DNA from: Halobacteriales archaeon
GTDB lineage: Archaea > Thermoplasmatota > SW-10-69-26 > JACQPN01 > JAIVGT01
Assembly: GCA_020201485.1 (NCBI GenBank)
Contig: JAIVGT010000218.1
Location: forward strand, 1-7,937
Direction of reading: 5' to 3'
Length of the DNA: 7,937 bases
The notes under the pieces are model-generated. The model saw only the letters and a program-made list of their open reading frames with translations, did no database searches and was not told the origin of the DNA. A program made the position numbers and the translations under genes. This document shows positions 6,300 through 7,937 of the stretch, piece after piece. How positions within the stretch are numbered: the first letter of the stretch is position 1; every line of letters starts with the position of its first letter.

Positions 6300-7930
6300 G
6301 CCAAAGCATCGGCCATGGCGCGCGCCGTGGGGAAGCGGCGCGACGGCTCGGGGTCGAGCGCGCGCCGCACCGTCGCGCGCAAGTCGGCGCGCACCGCGGG
6401 CATCGCCGGCGGGTGCGCGTCCGCGATGGCGTTGCGCGCCGCGAGCTCGTCGAGGCCGGCCAGGTCGACGTGCGGCTGGCCGGTCAGCATGCGGTGGAGC
6501 AGCGCCCCGGCCGCGTACACGTCGCTCCGCGCGTCCACCGGCGCGCCCCGCGCCTGCTCCGGGCTCATCGCCGCCAGCGTGCCCGGCTGGAACCCGGCCG
6601 AGGTCAGGCCGCTGGCCGTGCGCTCCTGCCCCTCCGAGGCGAGCTGGGCGATGCCGAAGTCGGTCAGCTTCACCTCGCCGCCCGGGCCGAGCAGCACGTT
6701 CCCCGCCTTGACGTCGCGGTGGACCACGCCCTTCGCGTGCGCCGCGGCGAGGGCGCCGAGCACGCAGCGCGCGATGCGCACCGCCTCCGCCTCGGGCAGG
6801 GGGCCAGGGGCGAGCGCGTCCTGCAGCGTGCCGCCCGGCACGTGCTCCATGATGATGCACGCCTGGCCGGCCTGCTCCCGCACGTCGTGGATGGCGACGA
6901 TGTTCGGATGGCGGAGCCGGCCCGCGACCTGGGCCTCGCGCAGGAAGGTGGCGACGATGCGCGGCTCGCTCCGCCAACGCGGCTGCAGCTCCTTGACGAC
7001 CACGTCCCGGTCGAGCACGCGGTCGTGCGCGAGGAACACCCGGCCGAACCCGCCCTCGCCCAGCAAGGCGCGAACCTGGTACCGCCCGAAGGCGAGCCCG
7101 CCCACGCGCAGGTCGGCCATCGGCTCCGGAGCGGCGCGCGACAAGGCCAGGCTGGCCACGACGCCGTGGTCGCGCAGGCCGAGGCCGAGCTGCTGGCGCA
7201 CGGCGGCGAGCTCCGCGTCACCCGCGTCCACCGGCTTCCCCGTGCGCAGCGCGTCCTCGAGCGCCGCGCGGTACACGTCCAGCTTGCGCAGGTACAGGTG
7301 CTCGCCTTCGGCGCTCACGTGCGGGGCGAGGCGGTCGGTGAGGCGCGTGGCGACGCGGAACAGGGGAACGGCGGCGGCCAGGCCGACGAGCACGGCGGCG
7401 ACCTCGCCCACCCCCGCCGTCGCGCGCAGGAGCGTCCAGGCGGCGAAGCCGAGCACGCCCGCTGCGAGCAAAGCTCCGGCCCAGGCCGCGGCGTGCTTCA
7501 CGCGCAGGTCGAGGTCGAAGAGCTGGTAGCGGGCGATGCCGTAGGCGATGAGCCCGACCGAGCCGAAGCGCACCAGGCCGAGCAGCTCCAGCTCCACCCC
7601 GGCGAAGGCGCTCGCCGCCAGGCTGACCGCGGCCAACGCGAACGCGAGCCCCATGGCGGCGAGCACGCGGCGCGCATCCCTGCCGGCCTCGCCTGGCTCG
7701 CGCGCGGCGGGGACGAGCCGCGCCGCCAGGGCGACGAGGAGCACGACGCTCGCGAGCATGATGCCGGCGATGAGCGCGGCCTCGCTCCCGCTCGCCTCCG
7801 CCGCGCCGCCCAGGAACCGCGCGAGCTGCGCCGGGGCGTTGTAGGCGACGAAGAGCGCGAAGGCGGCGAGGACGATGCCCACCTGGCGGCGCTCGATGCC
7901 GGCCTGGCTCTCCTGCATGCGGCGCATCAT
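6269..7930 (-). CDS. Membrane sensor-type Ser/Thr protein kinase (Hanks type)
   Basis: At least 553 residues. The N-terminal half is membrane-embedded, with about six hydrophobic helices (roughly 16-34, 50-70, 88-110, 114-133, 148-168, 175-194). Within it, ARYQLFDLDLRVKH (133-146), then PLFRVATRLTDRL (189-201), resemble the 7TM input module and linker of many bacterial histidine kinases. A juxtamembrane segment (211-262) with LAAVRQQLGL leads to the kinase domain (about 282-545). That domain carries all key residues: glycine loop GEGGFGRVF (291-299), K313, helix-C E332, HRD 404-406, N411, DFG 424-426 and SPE 456-458, plus DVYAAG (470-475). It should be active and phosphorylate cytoplasmic proteins in response to a membrane or extracellular cue. 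It ends just after the kinase fold, with no PASTA or other C-terminal domain. Two adjacent ATGs (7930, 7927) are possible starts; the frame is open to the window edge, so the true start may be further upstream, perhaps supplying a seventh helix. Confidence 0.93.
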   Translation of the reverse strand: MMRRMQESQAGIERRQVGIVLAAFALFVAYNAPAQLARFLGGAAEASGSEAALIAGIMLASVVLLVALAARLVPAAREPGEAGRDARRVLAAMGLAFALAAVSLAASAFAGVELELLGLVRFGSVGLIAYGIARYQLFDLDLRVKHAAAWAGALLAAGVLGFAAWTLLRATAGVGEVAAVLVGLAAAVPLFRVATRLTDRLAPHVSAEGEHLYLRKLDVYRAALEDALRTGKPVDAGDAELAAVRQQLGLGLRDHGVVASLALSRAAPEPMADLRVGGLAFGRYQVRALLGEGGFGRVFLAHDRVLDRDVVVKELQPRWRSEPRIVATFLREAQVAGRLRHPNIVAIHDVREQAGQACIIMEHVPGGTLQDALAPGPLPEAEAVRIARCVLGALAAAHAKGVVHRDVKAGNVLLGPGGEVKLTDFGIAQLASEGQERTASGLTSAGFQPGTLAAMSPEQARGAPVDARSDVYAAGALLHRMLTGQPHVDLAGLDELAARNAIADAHPPAMPAVRADLRATVRRALDPEPSRRFPTARAMADALAHGPQAPVER

Positions 7931-7937
7931 GACGAAC

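Noticed and set aside
4051..6309. Long minus-strand open frame (752 codons) antisense to the CBM/FN3 and regulator genes
   Set aside because: Arg/Ala/Gly/Pro low-complexity translation with no motif; the opposite strand encodes recognisable FN3 and winged-helix domains.
6315..7529. Plus-strand open frame (404 codons) opposite the kinase gene
   Set aside because: Ser/Arg/Ala-rich with no motif; the kinase on the other strand has every catalytic motif intact.
1..7937. CRISPR arrays, insertion sequences, tRNA or rRNA genes, defence systems
   Set aside because: No direct repeat series, transposase or integrase motif, or tRNA-like clover sequence was seen by eye. A covariance-model scan would be needed to exclude small RNAs.

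Overview
The window is very GC-rich (about 70% by eye), densely coded, and looks like chromosomal DNA of a high-GC archaeon. Three observations support this. Two minus-strand genes carry the same A/T-rich heptamer, CTATTTG, 24-31 nt upstream of their start codons with no Shine-Dalgarno. That is where an archaeal TATA box sits for a leaderless transcript. A small regulator is a tandem winged-helix protein of a kind common in Thermoplasmatota and other Euryarchaeota. The mix of leaderless starts and one gene with a clear GGAGG is also typical of archaea. A Thermoplasmatota-like lineage is my best guess. It is an inference, and no rRNA or marker gene is present to settle it.

Layout, left to right. 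(1) 1-543 (+): C-terminal part of a secreted, cysteine-containing protein of unknown function, cut by the window edge. (2) 603-1763 (+): M24B metallopeptidase (Xaa-Pro dipeptidase/aminopeptidase type) with all five metal ligands and a basic Lys/Pro tail. (3) 1764-1904: convergent gap holding a 9-bp perfect hairpin. (4) 1905-3158 (-): a P-loop protein of the PEP carboxykinase / HPr kinase superfamily. It has several ATP-PEPCK motifs but is short and lacks the usual N-terminal segment. (5) 3229-4020 (-): a short-chain dehydrogenase with the Asn-Tyr-Ser-Lys arrangement of 2,4-dienoyl-CoA reductases. (6) 4021-4230: divergent promoter region. (7) 4231-5886 (+): secreted protein with a CBM6-like domain and two fibronectin type III domains. 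(8) 5883-6299 (+): tandem winged-helix regulator, start overlapping the previous stop (GTGA). (9) 6269-7930 (-): membrane sensor-type Ser/Thr protein kinase, overlapping the regulator tail-to-tail by 31 nt.

How the genes relate. The secreted CBM/FN3 protein and the winged-helix protein form a translationally overlapping pair, so the regulator may control its own operon or other surface functions. The dienoyl-CoA reductase and the PEPCK-like protein lie on the same strand, but each seems to have its own promoter. No CRISPR array, transposon, integrase, tRNA or rRNA was seen. The least ordinary items are the PEPCK-like protein, the matched pair of leaderless promoters, the overlapping surface-protein/regulator pair, and the fusion of a histidine-kinase-type membrane module to a Ser/Thr kinase domain.
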